The position numbers and the translations under genes are program-made. From positions 1-64,000 of the forward strand of contig NZ_JAASQO010000013.1 of NCBI RefSeq assembly GCF_011762095.1: a DNA stretch of 64,000 bases, in the 5' to 3' direction. Positions 29,701 to 38,142 of the stretch are shown in pieces; within the stretch, counting starts at the first letter, position 1; each line of letters starts with the position of its first letter. Under the pieces are notes generated by a model that was not told where the DNA came from, did not search any database, and was given only the letters and a program-made list of their open reading frames with translations. Source of the stretch: Parvibaculum indicum. Its GTDB lineage: Bacteria > Pseudomonadota > Alphaproteobacteria > Parvibaculales > Parvibaculaceae.

Positions 29701-29786
29701 TACTGACCAAAGTTTGAATACAAATTCTGGACAGAGCGAGTTCCAGATTGCTACTGACCAAAGTTTAGATATAATCTTCGGACAGA
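29701..29786 (+). repeat. Two 35-bp tandem repeats, candidate AbiEi operator
   Basis: Copies at 29701-29735 and 29752-29786, 51 bp apart centre to centre. Both begin TACTGACCAAAGTTT and end GGACAGA, with a diverged AT-rich middle. The second copy contains the TATAAT of the likely promoter. Known AbiEi antitoxins repress their own operon by binding repeats over the promoter, so these are good candidate sites. Confidence 0.75.
29748..29775 (+). promoter_or_regulatory. abiE promoter
   Basis: TTGCTA (29748-29753), 16-nt spacer, TATAAT (29770-29775), giving a start about 17 nt before the abiEi ATG. The -10 is embedded in the second operator repeat. Confidence 0.6.
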
Positions 29787-29798
29787 ACTGAGGGGCCA

Positions 29799-30539
29799 AT
29801 GCCCGACCCGACGTCCGACACCCTCGACCGCATCCATGCCCGGATCGCCCAGGCGGCGCCGGCCGGGGTGTGGTCGCGCGCCGATTTCCTCGACATCGGG
29901 ACGCCGAACGCCGTCGAGAAGGCGCTGCAGCGGCTGACTCTGCGCGGCGACATCCGCCGGCCCTATCGCGGCCTTTACGACAAGCCCGGCGTCAGCAAGC
30001 TGACCGGCAAGATGGTGTTTCCGCCTCGCGCCTCCTTCATCGACGCCATTGCCCGGCGCGACAAGCTGCGCGTCCTCATCGACGGCATGACCGCGGCGAA
30101 CGATCTCGGCCTGACGACGGCCGTACCGGCGCGCTCGACGATCTATGCCGACACCTATCCCCGGACGATCGAGATCGAGGCGAGCGCCGGCGATGCGAAG
30201 GTGACGAAGCCGGTCATCTACAAGCTCGACTTCAAACGCGTCGCGGCGAAGACGGCGTTCTGGGCCGGGCGGCCAGCCATGCGCGTCGTCCAGGCGCTGA
30301 CATGGTTTCGGGATGAGAAGGCGAGCCTCGACGCCGCCGTGAACGGCATCGTTCGGCATCTGTCGCGCGATCCGAACCGCGAGAAGGTCGCGGATGATCT
30401 GCGCGAGAACTTCCGCGCGGTCCCGGCATGGATGTATCCACTGATCGAGACGATCACGCGCCGGCTCGCCGAGGATCACAGCGAGAATGCGCCGGACATC
30501 GAACGCACGAAGGGCGATCATGCTGAAGACGTTCATTGA
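29799..30539 (+). CDS. AbiEi-like antitoxin (type IV TA, DUF6088-like)
   Basis: 246 residues; ATG 29799 with GAGGGG 5 nt upstream. The N-terminal winged helix (residues 10-65, VWSRADFLDIGTPNAVEKAL, RGDIRRPYRGLY) is the DNA-binding part of AbiEi-type antitoxins; the remainder is the neutralising C-terminal domain. It counters the nucleotidyltransferase toxin encoded next and represses the operon through the repeats at 29701-29786. It overlaps the toxin gene by 20 bp. As a pair these systems stabilise plasmids and can abort phage infection. Confidence 0.85.
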   Translation: MPDPTSDTLDRIHARIAQAAPAGVWSRADFLDIGTPNAVEKALQRLTLRGDIRRPYRGLYDKPGVSKLTGKMVFPPRASFIDAIARRDKLRVLIDGMTAANDLGLTTAVPARSTIYADTYPRTIEIEASAGDAKVTKPVIYKLDFKRVAAKTAFWAGRPAMRVVQALTWFRDEKASLDAAVNGIVRHLSRDPNREKVADDLRENFRAVPAWMYPLIETITRRLAEDHSENAPDIERTKGDHAEDVH

Positions 30540-31632
30540 AGTCCTGCGATCGAGCGTCGACGACCGCCGTGCTCTCTTCGAGACGGTCGCCGCGCATCTC
30601 GAAACGCAGGCGCAGAACGTCGAGAAGGACCTCTATGTCTGCTGGGTGCTCGACTTCCTGTTCAACCGGCGCGGCGATGATCCGATCGGCCTGTATTTCA
30701 AAGGCGGCACGAGCCTCAGCAAGGCGTATGGACTGATCCGGCGTTTTTCCGAGGACATCGACATCGGCATCTACAAGGCCGATCTGCATGTCCCGCTCGA
30801 AGCCGACATCGCCGCCATGCCCTCGATCAACCAGCAGCAGCGCGCGCTGGCCCAGAAGGTCGACGAGGCGGCACGCCAATACATCTCCGGTCCGCTGAAG
30901 GAGCGGCTGGCGAACGAGATCGCCACAGTCGAGGAAGCGATCGAGCAGCCGGGACATTTCACGCTCGGCTTCGGCTTCGACAATTATCGCAACAGAGACG
31001 CGCTCGACATTCTGGTGATCGGATACAAGAGCGCCTTCGATTCCGCGCAGAACTATGTGCAGGCCGCGGTCCGCATCGAGGGCGGCGCGCGTCCCGATCC
31101 GGAGCCGGCCGAGCCGCGCGAGATCGTCCCCTACATCGCTGACGAAATGCCGGAAGGGATGGACCTCACCGTTCGCAACGTGACGACGGTCAAGCCGGAG
31201 CGGACCTTCTGGGAGAAGGTGCTGATCCTGCATGCGATGACGGAGATGACGGAGAAACGGCGTGAGGATGCCAATCCCGAACGGCCTGTGCCCGATCTCA
31301 ATCGTTACTCACGTCACTACTACGACGTCCATCAGATCTGGACGCATGCGGACTATGGCGTCGCGACGGCGTCGTTGCGCGATCTGGCCGAAGCCTGCCG
31401 GCAGCACAAGCGCCTGATGTTTCGCGCGCCGGATCACCGATACGACCGCGCCGTGCCGGGGAGCTATCGACTCGTCCCGACGCCGGACATGCGTGCGGAG
31501 CTCGCGGCCGACTACGGGCGCATGACGGCGATGATCTTCGGCAGACCGCCGACCTTCGACGACGTGATCGCCAGCATCGAAGCGCTCGAGCAGCATCTCA
31601 ACGCGGCAGAGGCCGGGGCTGGTGACACATGA
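30520..31632 (+). CDS. AbiEii/AbiGii-family nucleotidyltransferase toxin
   Basis: 370 residues from ATG 30520, with AAGGG before it; it overlaps the antitoxin end. The nucleotidyltransferase signature is clear: GGTSLSKAYGLIRRF followed by SEDIDIGIY, the hG[GS]-x-D-x-D pattern. AbiEii toxins transfer nucleotides (GTP-preferring in studied examples) to an RNA target and stop growth when the antitoxin is lost. Its length is larger than short MNT toxins and right for AbiEii. Confidence 0.88.
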   Translation: MLKTFIEVLRSSVDDRRALFETVAAHLETQAQNVEKDLYVCWVLDFLFNRRGDDPIGLYFKGGTSLSKAYGLIRRFSEDIDIGIYKADLHVPLEADIAAMPSINQQQRALAQKVDEAARQYISGPLKERLANEIATVEEAIEQPGHFTLGFGFDNYRNRDALDILVIGYKSAFDSAQNYVQAAVRIEGGARPDPEPAEPREIVPYIADEMPEGMDLTVRNVTTVKPERTFWEKVLILHAMTEMTEKRREDANPERPVPDLNRYSRHYYDVHQIWTHADYGVATASLRDLAEACRQHKRLMFRAPDHRYDRAVPGSYRLVPTPDMRAELAADYGRMTAMIFGRPPTFDDVIASIEALEQHLNAAEAGAGDT

Positions 31633-31691
31633 CGACCGCACCGGCGGAGTCGGGCAAAGACCCGGCCGGGCCGAAATGATAGGGTGGCCAC

Positions 31692-32717
31692 ATGGCTGAG
31701 ATTTCGGAGAACGCACCTGCCAAACTGCCTGACCACGGCTCGGTCGAGGCCGTCCTGGCGCGTCTGCCGGCGGGCGTCGACGAGACCGCCTTGGCAAGCG
31801 CATTGGGCGAGGCGTTCCCTGGGTTCGCATTCTTGGCGACGAGCGTCGACGACCAGTATTGGCGGGACACGCGCTCGGTGCTGGCCGCGGATGGAACACG
31901 GATTGCCGAGTATCGACCTTGGATGAAGACCGAGCTCGCGAAGGATAATGGAGACATCGCGACCCTCTGGCGACGGTTGCAGGACACTGATCTCCAGATC
32001 TCGGAATGGCACGGAAACAGCGTCTATGCTTTCGCGCCGACAGGATCCGGTGTGGCTCACTATGTCCAGATTTCGCTCGGTCGCGAGACCGAATGGTGCG
32101 CAGGGCCGATCGTCAACCCATCACGCCGGCCGTGGGGTGAAGACGAACTGCTCGATCCGTCATGGATCACGCACGACGATATGTCGGACGACAAGGTGCT
32201 TGCGGGTCCGCTCTACCGATTGCTCGGCAGGCCGGGAAGCAACATCGTGCATATCCGTAGCTTTCTCGCGCGCTGCGCGCGTCTCGAGCGCGACAAGCGC
32301 GAGGCGCGACGGCCGGAGTTGGAGCGACGCGTCTGGGTTGGCTCCGATGGCACGCGGACGCCGTTTCTCGATTTGCAGCCCAACTACTTCGATTTTACGC
32401 CGCGTGAGGTGCGCTTCTTTCAGGATTGGGAGGAATCGAGCGCGCGAGCGAGCCGCGTGTACGAGCATTGGGCGCTCGACATCAGGGACTACGAGCACAA
32501 AGGTGAGCGTGAGGTCGCGTTCATCCCACGTCCGCTGCATCTGCCGGAAGAGCGCCTGGAGGTGGGCGATTCTTCCGTCCATATCCTCATGGATCGCATC
32601 GAGGCAATCGACCGGGAGATGGGCCTTCCGTTTGCCTGGTTTTTCCTGATGACCCACGGCAATAAAGTCTCTCCCGAGGTCGGCGATGCGATCGCGCAAG
32701 GCCTCCGCGAGGCGTGA
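31692..32717 (+). CDS. Unknown protein
   Basis: 341 residues; ATG 31692 follows the toxin gene by 59 bp. I do not recognise the family. It is soluble, without signal peptide or membrane segments, with many Trp/Tyr residues (SVDDQYWRDTRSVL, EYRPWMKTELAKD, LDLQPNYFDFTPREVRFFQD). The 3' end meets the downstream decayed methyltransferase gene as GTGA. The composition is plasmid-like. It could be cargo carried with the AbiE pair; no functional clue is visible. Confidence 0.7.
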   Translation: MAEISENAPAKLPDHGSVEAVLARLPAGVDETALASALGEAFPGFAFLATSVDDQYWRDTRSVLAADGTRIAEYRPWMKTELAKDNGDIATLWRRLQDTDLQISEWHGNSVYAFAPTGSGVAHYVQISLGRETEWCAGPIVNPSRRPWGEDELLDPSWITHDDMSDDKVLAGPLYRLLGRPGSNIVHIRSFLARCARLERDKREARRPELERRVWVGSDGTRTPFLDLQPNYFDFTPREVRFFQDWEESSARASRVYEHWALDIRDYEHKGEREVAFIPRPLHLPEERLEVGDSSVHILMDRIEAIDREMGLPFAWFFLMTHGNKVSPEVGDAIAQGLREA

Positions 32718-33283
32718 GTGCGTCTTCGCGAGCACGACGCAAAGGTGCTGCTGCGCTGGGCCGACGAGCGCTATGGGTTCTGACTGGCATAGTGGTGTGG
32801 TGCCCGATCGCGGAAGCACAGCCTTGCGTGCCGTGTCGGAAGCGTCTGTTCGCCGCAGTACGAAGCGGTTGCCCGACCGAGGATATCTCGACCATCTATC
32901 TCGCCGCGGCGCTCCGCGACAATGGTGGCGGGCAGCTCATCGGATCCGAGTTGGAGCCCGCCAAGGTGGCGCGGGCGCGGGCGCATATCGACGCGGCTGG
33001 CCTCGGCGACCTGGTGGAAATTCGCGAGGGTGACGCGCTCGAGACGCTCAAGGATGTCGGCGGAGAGGTCGACCTTGCACTGATCGGCGGTGCCTGGTCG
33101 CTCTACCTGCCGGTGCTCAAGCTAATTGAGCCCCGGCTGCGGCCCGGCGCCGTGATCTTGGCCGAGAACGCATTTGCGGAGGACTATCTGGGATATGTCC
33201 GCAATCCCGCGAACGGCTACATCGCGCAGACGCTGCCGATCGACGAGGGCCGCGGCAACGAATTCGCCGTGAGAATCCTGTAA
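32714..33283 (+). pseudogene. 5'-truncated O-methyltransferase remnant
   Basis: From about residue 58 the frame matches a predicted SAM-dependent O-methyltransferase (DISTIYLAAALRDNGGGQLI, then GSELEPAKVARARAHI and LVEIREGDALETLKD). The segment that should hold the first SAM-binding motif (VEFGTSFG-type glycine loop) is replaced by unrelated sequence (CPIAEAQPCVPCRKRLF). The usual catalytic D in the VLLDGWK-type strand reads LIGGAWS. The gene is therefore probably dead, although the frame stays open to 33283. The next gene overlaps its stop codon, which fits the common methyltransferase/siderophore-interacting protein pairing. Confidence 0.7.
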
Positions 33284-34025
33284 TGCCGGCGTCAGGAGCG
33301 GATGGCAGCGCCGCGAAGGCGCCTGGCCGGCTCAGCAAGGCGCTTCTGGGCCTCTTCGTGAAGCGCGCGACCGTCGCGTCGATCGCCGATATCGGCGATC
33401 GCTTTCGGCTCGTCACGCTGGATGGAGCTCCCTGCGGGGCGTCGCATGGACCCCCGGGCACAAGGTCCAGATTGCGATGGGCTCGGCCTTCGTAAGTCGC
33501 ACCTATACGCCGATGGATTGGAATGCGGCCGAGGGGCGCACCCGTATCCTCGGTTACATGCATGGCGAAGGGCCGGGAAGCGCATGGCTGCGCGGCCTCA
33601 GGGCAGGCCACGAATATCATCTCTTCGGACCGCGCAGCCCGCTCGATGCAGGGCGTGCGACGGCGGCGCTGGCTGTCTTCGGCGATGAAACCTCGATCGG
33701 GCTCGCCCATGCGCTGGCATCGACGGACCGGGCTGGCGCCGTGAGTTGCTGCTTCGAGATCGGCGACATCGAGAGCTGCGGCCAGGCCTTGGCACGACTT
33801 GGTCTCGAAGGGGCGACGCCGGTCACGAAGCGCGAGGATTACGGGCATGTCAATGATATGGGGGCAGCGCTTGGCGCGCCGATCGCTGCTGGAGCCTCGT
33901 TCGTGTTGACGGGCAAGGCCGGCACCATCCAGCGGCTTCGGCAAGATCTAAAGCGGCGGCGTGTGCCGGCAGCCCGTATCCTCACCAAGGCGTATTGGGC
34001 GCCCGGGAAACAAGGACTCGATTAA
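33283..34025 (+). pseudogene. Siderophore-interacting protein (FAD-dependent reductase), frameshifted
   Basis: The first frame (ATG 33283) gives the N-terminal part, SKALLGLFVKRATVASIADI, to LVTLDGAP. At 33430-33432 one C is missing from a C-run. The second frame continues LRGVAWTPGHKVQIAMGSAF and RTYTPMDW, the flavin-binding R-x-Y-T motif, through to 34025. Restored length is about 248 residues, normal for the ferric-siderophore reductase family, which releases iron by FAD/NADPH-dependent reduction. It is either inactivated or interrupted by a sequencing indel. Preceded by the methyltransferase remnant. Confidence 0.8.
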
Positions 34026-34158
34026 ATCGGAACACAATGAGCGGCCACCGGATCGGGGCACAGCCGCAATTTCCAGTTGGCGAAGGGCAGAATGGTATCC
34101 ATCGCTGCCCCGGCGCGGCACGCCGACATACGCAAAGCCTATCATGGTCCGCGCAAGG

Positions 34159-35010
34159 CTAGGTAGGGGACTCATTTGAGCCATTGCGTCGCAAGAGCGA
34201 CGAGGGCGATGGCTGCGAGGAAGTTTACGGCGAGCCTGTCGTATCGTGTGGCGATGCGCTTCCAGTTTTTGAGCTTCCCGAACATGCGCTCGATGATGTT
34301 GCGGCGCCGGTATGCGGGGCGGTTGAGGGCATAGGCAGCGTTTCGGGTTGCGCGACCCGGTATGATGGCTTCGATCTGCCTGTCGCCGAGCCAGTTTCGC
34401 AGTCGATCGGCGTCATAGGCCTTGTCTGCAAGGAGACGTTTGGCCGGCGCGATGGCCTCCAGCAAGGGCATGGCCATGCTGATGTCGGCGATGTTGCCCG
34501 GTGTCAGCGCGATGGCGACGATCCTGCCGCAAGCATCGGCCAGACAATGGATTTTGGTCGTTCGGCCGCCCCGCGATACGCCGACCGCCTGCGTCCACTC
34601 CCCCCTTTTCCGCCGGAAGCTGACCGATGCGCCTTTACATGGGAGCTGTCGAGCATCAGTTCATCAGGGATCGCTCCCCCTGCGGCGACCTTGGCGAAAA
34701 TCCGCTGCCAGACGCCGCGATGCGCCCAACGGGTGTAGCGATTGTAGATCGTCTTTGCCGGGCCGTATTCGGGCGGTACGTCGCGCCAGCGCGCCCCTGT
34801 CTTGAGGATGTGAAGGATGCCGCTGATCACACGCCGGTCGTCGACGCGCGGTCGACCCGGCTGGTTGTGAGGCAGATGGGGTTCAAGACGCGCCCACGCA
34901 TCGTCCGATAGCCAGTAGAGATCAAGCATGGTGTCCTCCATGCCCCCGCGACCCATACCCGCAGAGAATCTCCCAATCTTGACAATTGTTTGGTTGGGTC
35001 CCCTACCTAG
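34159..35010. mobile_element. IS5-family insertion sequence (IS427-like), 852 bp
   Basis: Flanked by CTAG on both sides (34159-34162, 35007-35010), either the target duplication or the outermost bases of the repeats. Terminal inverted repeats are GTAGGGGACTCA and GTAGGGGACCCA (11 of 12). It encodes one transposase in two overlapping frames. Size, ends and frameshifted transposase fit the IS427 group of IS5. It sits at the 3' end of the hydrolase gene at 35007-36275. Confidence 0.9.
34172..34956 (-). CDS. IS5-family transposase, two frames joined by programmed frameshift
   Basis: The upstream frame (34504-34956) starts MEDTMLDLYWLSDDAWARLE and carries the DDE domain's first aspartate region (ELMLDSSHVKAHRS). 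The downstream frame (ending 34172) begins within the overlap and carries KIHCLADACGRI, LLADKAYDADRLR and a conserved RRNIIERMFGKLKNW block with the catalytic Glu. The junction holds AAAAGGGGGG (complement of 34600-34609), a normal slippery site for this group, so the split is programmed rather than a mutation. The fused product is about 260 residues. Catalyses cut-and-paste transposition of the element. Confidence 0.88.
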
Positions 35011-36275
35011 TCATCCAGCGGCTCAAGGACTTCGCCATGCCGCGTCCGCCGAATCGCGACGCAATCCGGGCACAGTCGCAGCGACGGAACGCCGGGCATC
35101 GTCTCGGCGCTATTGACCAGACGATAGTCGTCGCCGGGATCGCCGCACGAGGAGCAAACTTCCGAAGCTCCCTCCTTCGCGATCGACATCCGTGCGATAG
35201 CTCCCAACCGAGGCTCCAAGCGATCGATGATGGAGAACCAGAGTTCGGAATGCGGCACGATGCGCTCGAGCTCGTTGGAAGCATCCGACGGAAAGTGGCG
35301 ACGCAGCCAGGCGAGCGCCGTCTCGCGGCGCATTTGATCGTTCAAGGCCAGCTGCTCGTAGAGCACAACCAACTGCCCGGTTGTCTCGCGGCCGGCCGCC
35401 CCATACGACGCCTGATATTGAACGAGATTCACCGCGTAGCGAAGCCCGCCAGTGTATGCCTCTCGCACAGTGCTCACACAGTATGATCGCAGGTCAATGA
35501 TCGTGCTCTGATCCGTCCTTTTTTCCATGGCATCGAGGTCATAGTGCCAAGGATTGACCTCGAAATCGGTCTTCCAGAGTTCCAGATAGCCGGAGTCGCG
35601 ATAGGCGCGCGCGATGTCGGCATCCCATTCCGGATGGGCCTGCACCAAGCGATCCAAGTCGGTGAAGTTCTCAATGGATGGATCGAGCCGGCGTGCGGCG
35701 GCAAGGACGGCATTCTGAGCATCATGCGTGTCGGCGATCGGATTTGGCCGATCACGCCAAGCCGCAATCTCCTCCTTCGAGACAGGTTCGACGATGTCGC
35801 TGACCGCAACGAGCAGCGGGCTGATCCGCACTTCTTCCGGGGTGCAATAGTCCGGATCCGGAGCGAGCTGCAGGCCAGCGCTCGCATACGCTCGCGCGAC
35901 AAGGCGCGAGCAAAACATCTGACGGCTTCGGGGCTTCGATCCGGGAATAACCGATCGCGCCGCCTCAATCTTCGAATAGCGTGTACCAATCTCAAAGCGG
36001 GCGAAATCGAGAACGAGGTTGAGATGGATCCGGCTTAGCGGAGCCCGGAGACGGAACACAAGGAGCTCGGCGTCGTCCTCGTATAGTTCGCGCTGGATGT
36101 TGCGCGCCTGGACGCCGTAGTCGGTCGAGTCAATGACCGAGCCATGCTGGACGCAGATCATCGCGTGGGAAACGGAGCCTCTGGTCGACAAGCGCACGAA
36201 CTTGCTGGTTTTGCCACCATCCGCAGTGAGCACGATGTCGCCTGGCTCGAGGCTCTCGACCTTAATTCGCTTCAT
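35007..36275 (-). CDS. Permuted NlpC/P60-like cysteine hydrolase with C-terminal zinc ribbon
   Basis: 422 residues. The N-terminal domain has GDIVLT (12-17), then His37 (SVSHAMI), with the nucleophile later at Cys122 (FCSRLVARAY). This is the circularly permuted papain order of YiiX/YebB-like enzymes, which act as amidases, peptidases or lipid acyltransferases. The C-terminus carries two CxxC pairs (VCSSCGD; LRLCPDC), a zinc ribbon. The middle 200 residues are unassigned. No signal peptide, so cytoplasmic. The stop codon TAG falls in the CTAG at the IS5 end; because that base group is duplicated, the original stop was probably the same. Confidence 0.75.
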   Translation of the reverse strand: MKRIKVESLEPGDIVLTADGGKTSKFVRLSTRGSVSHAMICVQHGSVIDSTDYGVQARNIQRELYEDDAELLVFRLRAPLSRIHLNLVLDFARFEIGTRYSKIEAARSVIPGSKPRSRQMFCSRLVARAYASAGLQLAPDPDYCTPEEVRISPLLVAVSDIVEPVSKEEIAAWRDRPNPIADTHDAQNAVLAAARRLDPSIENFTDLDRLVQAHPEWDADIARAYRDSGYLELWKTDFEVNPWHYDLDAMEKRTDQSTIIDLRSYCVSTVREAYTGGLRYAVNLVQYQASYGAAGRETTGQLVVLYEQLALNDQMRRETALAWLRRHFPSDASNELERIVPHSELWFSIIDRLEPRLGAIARMSIAKEGASEVCSSCGDPGDDYRLVNSAETMPGVPSLRLCPDCVAIRRTRHGEVLEPLDD

Positions 36276-36323
36276 ACGAAAACCAGCTCCAACTCAAATC
36301 GTCGCCTAAAATCATCGCTGCTC

Positions 36324-37016
36324 CTACGGCTCCGCGAGCAGATTGCCCTCGTCCTCGCCGCCTTCTTCGCCGCCATCGTGCTCGCGGCCACCTATCGGAA
36401 TTTCTCCCGCCAGCAGCTTCTCCTTGCTCAGCAGGCCGGCGTCCTCCAGCGCTTCCATATCCGGCAGGTCGCGCAGCGTGTCGAAACCGAAGTGAGAAAG
36501 GAATTCATTCGTCGTCACGTAGGTGTAGGGCGCTCCCGGTTGCGGGGACCGCGGTCCGGCAGCGATGAAGCCCAGGGCGCGCAGATGGCCGATCACGTCC
36601 CGACTGACTTCCTTGCCGAAGAACTGGCCGAGTTCGCCACGGGTGATCGGCTGAAAATACGCGATGCACATCAGGATCAGAGCGTCCGACTGCGACAGCG
36701 GCTTCGTCCCGGTCCCAAGGCCAGTGGCGGCACGGATCGCATTGGCGAAACCGCTCTTCGTGCGATGCTGCCAGCCGCCAGCGACGGCCACGAGCTCATA
36801 AGGGCGGCCGCGCAGCTCCTCGCGGATGTCATCGATGATCAGGTCGAGATTGCACTCGCGCCCGACAACGCGGGCCAACACCTCCCGGCCGACCGGCTCC
36901 GGCGAGGCGAAGATCACCGCCTCGACCCTGCCCATCCATTCGCGCCAGCGCAGCTCGGCCGGCAATTCCGCGAGCTCGATATCGAGTCCTTCCTCGCGCC
37001 GCGCCCGCTTTGCCAT
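36324..37016 (-). CDS. scpB: SMC-Scp complex subunit ScpB
   Basis: 230 residues with two winged-helix domains: WMGRVEAVIFASPEPVGREV (27-46), and SQSDALILMCIAYFQPITRG followed by ELGQFFGKEVSRDVIGHLRA. ScpB binds ScpA and regulates SMC in chromosome compaction. This copy is encoded next to a DUF1403 protein and without scpA or smc in the window, an arrangement I recall from rhizobial plasmids. It may act in plasmid segregation or borrow host SMC-ScpA. The C-terminal tail is acidic and low in complexity. Its start follows the DUF1403 stop by 3 bp. Confidence 0.88.
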   Translation of the reverse strand: MAKRARREEGLDIELAELPAELRWREWMGRVEAVIFASPEPVGREVLARVVGRECNLDLIIDDIREELRGRPYELVAVAGGWQHRTKSGFANAIRAATGLGTGTKPLSQSDALILMCIAYFQPITRGELGQFFGKEVSRDVIGHLRALGFIAAGPRSPQPGAPYTYVTTNEFLSHFGFDTLRDLPDMEALEDAGLLSKEKLLAGEIPIGGREHDGGEEGGEDEGNLLAEP

Positions 37017-37019
37017 GGT

Positions 37020-37973
37020 CTACAGCCCGTAGAGCCGGAAGGCCGGCCGGCCGGAGAGCTCGCGCACCGCGCCCAGTGTCTCGAGGCGTTCGAACAGACG
37101 TCGGGCACCCCAGCGCGACAGGTGCGCGGTTTGCAGCGTGCCTGGAACGGCATCGTCGTCGAGCAACAGCCGGATCGCCTCCCCTGCTCCTTTCGCGCGC
37201 AACTTCGGCGCCACGGCCTCGAGTCGGGCCGCACGGTCAGCGACATCGCCGGCCAGCCGACAGGCCTCCACCGCTGCCTGTGCGAGCGCGACGCAGACCG
37301 CGCGCTGGAACCCTTCTCCTCCCGGGCGAATCCGGCCACGACTGCCCTCGCCCCGGAAGGCGCTGCTGCGCGCCTGCGCGATGAGGATCGGCACCGGCAG
37401 CGGCCAGCGCAGCCGCAGTGCCAGCACCTGGTCGGCGAGCCACCAGCCGAGCAGGTCGGCGTCGGCCCGCAGCGCCTGCACGTCGCCGGCGATCGCGGCG
37501 GCGGCGAAGGGCGCGGGAGCTCCAGTGCGGGCAAGATCGCCGACCCGATCCACCAGCGGCGCCAGCTCGTCGCTCCAGCGTAGGCCGAGCAGCGCTACGG
37601 TCGACCGCAGGGTCTCCAGATCAACTCCGGGCGAGCGGCCTGCGAGGCGCTTCCAGGCGGCGAGAATATTGCCGGCAGGGCCTGGATCGTCACCCGGCTG
37701 GCGCAGATGCCAGGCATCACGCAACGCGCCCTCGTCCTCAGCGCGGCCGACGACGGACACGGCCGCGGCGGCGCATTTCAAAGCGAGACGCTGGCGCCAG
37801 GCGCCGGCCCAAGCTGGATCGGAACGAACCAGATTGTCGAGCGAATTCAAAGCGGAACCGGCGAAGAAGGCCGCCTCCGCATCGCTCGTCACCGCCCCAC
37901 GCGGCACCGCCCAGCCCGGCACGGTCGGTGGCGAACGGTCAGGCGCGCAGGGATGGACGACGGCCGGAATCAT
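37020..37973 (-). CDS. DUF1403 family protein
   Basis: 317 residues from ATG 37973 (GTG 37979 also possible). It is alanine- and leucine-rich, with helical repeats (AAFFAGSALNSLDNLVRSDP; LLGWWLADQVLALRLRWPLP) and a C-terminal winged-helix-like end (LSRWGARRLFERLETLGAVR). I recognise DUF1403, a rhizobial-plasmid family of unknown function that travels with this ScpB. The 3-bp spacing to scpB implies one operon and a shared task in DNA maintenance. No membrane segments. Confidence 0.78.
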   Translation of the reverse strand: MIPAVVHPCAPDRSPPTVPGWAVPRGAVTSDAEAAFFAGSALNSLDNLVRSDPAWAGAWRQRLALKCAAAAVSVVGRAEDEGALRDAWHLRQPGDDPGPAGNILAAWKRLAGRSPGVDLETLRSTVALLGLRWSDELAPLVDRVGDLARTGAPAPFAAAAIAGDVQALRADADLLGWWLADQVLALRLRWPLPVPILIAQARSSAFRGEGSRGRIRPGGEGFQRAVCVALAQAAVEACRLAGDVADRAARLEAVAPKLRAKGAGEAIRLLLDDDAVPGTLQTAHLSRWGARRLFERLETLGAVRELSGRPAFRLYGL

Positions 37974-38051
37974 GGGCACAGCATAGCCGAGGCGTGCGCT
38001 TCATGCCACTATATTGACGCCAAAGCGCACGCCGTGTCATGAATCAAAAAC

Positions 38052-38076
38052 GTCCGATAATGTTGCATTATCGGAC
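38052..38076. promoter_or_regulatory. 25-bp palindromic operator between DUF1403/scpB and vapBC
   Basis: Perfect inverted repeat with 11-bp arms, GTCCGATAATG-TTG-CATTATCGGAC. It ends 3 bp before the vapBC -35 hexamer and 79 bp from the DUF1403 start codon, so a bound VapBC complex could control one or both directions. Confidence 0.8.
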
Positions 38077-38079
38077 ATA

Positions 38080-38108
38080 TTGACAGAGGGCGCCAAACAG
38101 GGTAGAAA
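38080..38108 (+). promoter_or_regulatory. vapBC promoter
   Basis: TTGACA (38080-38085), 17-nt spacer, TAGAAA (38103-38108). The start would lie about 28 nt before the vapB ATG. The perfect palindrome overlaps the region just upstream of the -35. Confidence 0.65.
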
Positions 38109-38142
38109 TGACCTGAAAGGTAGAATATTCGGAACCCTTCCC

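Noticed and set aside
34172-34956. Transposase as a broken gene
   Set aside because: The two frames overlap at a run of A and G that is the normal programmed frameshift site of this IS5 group.
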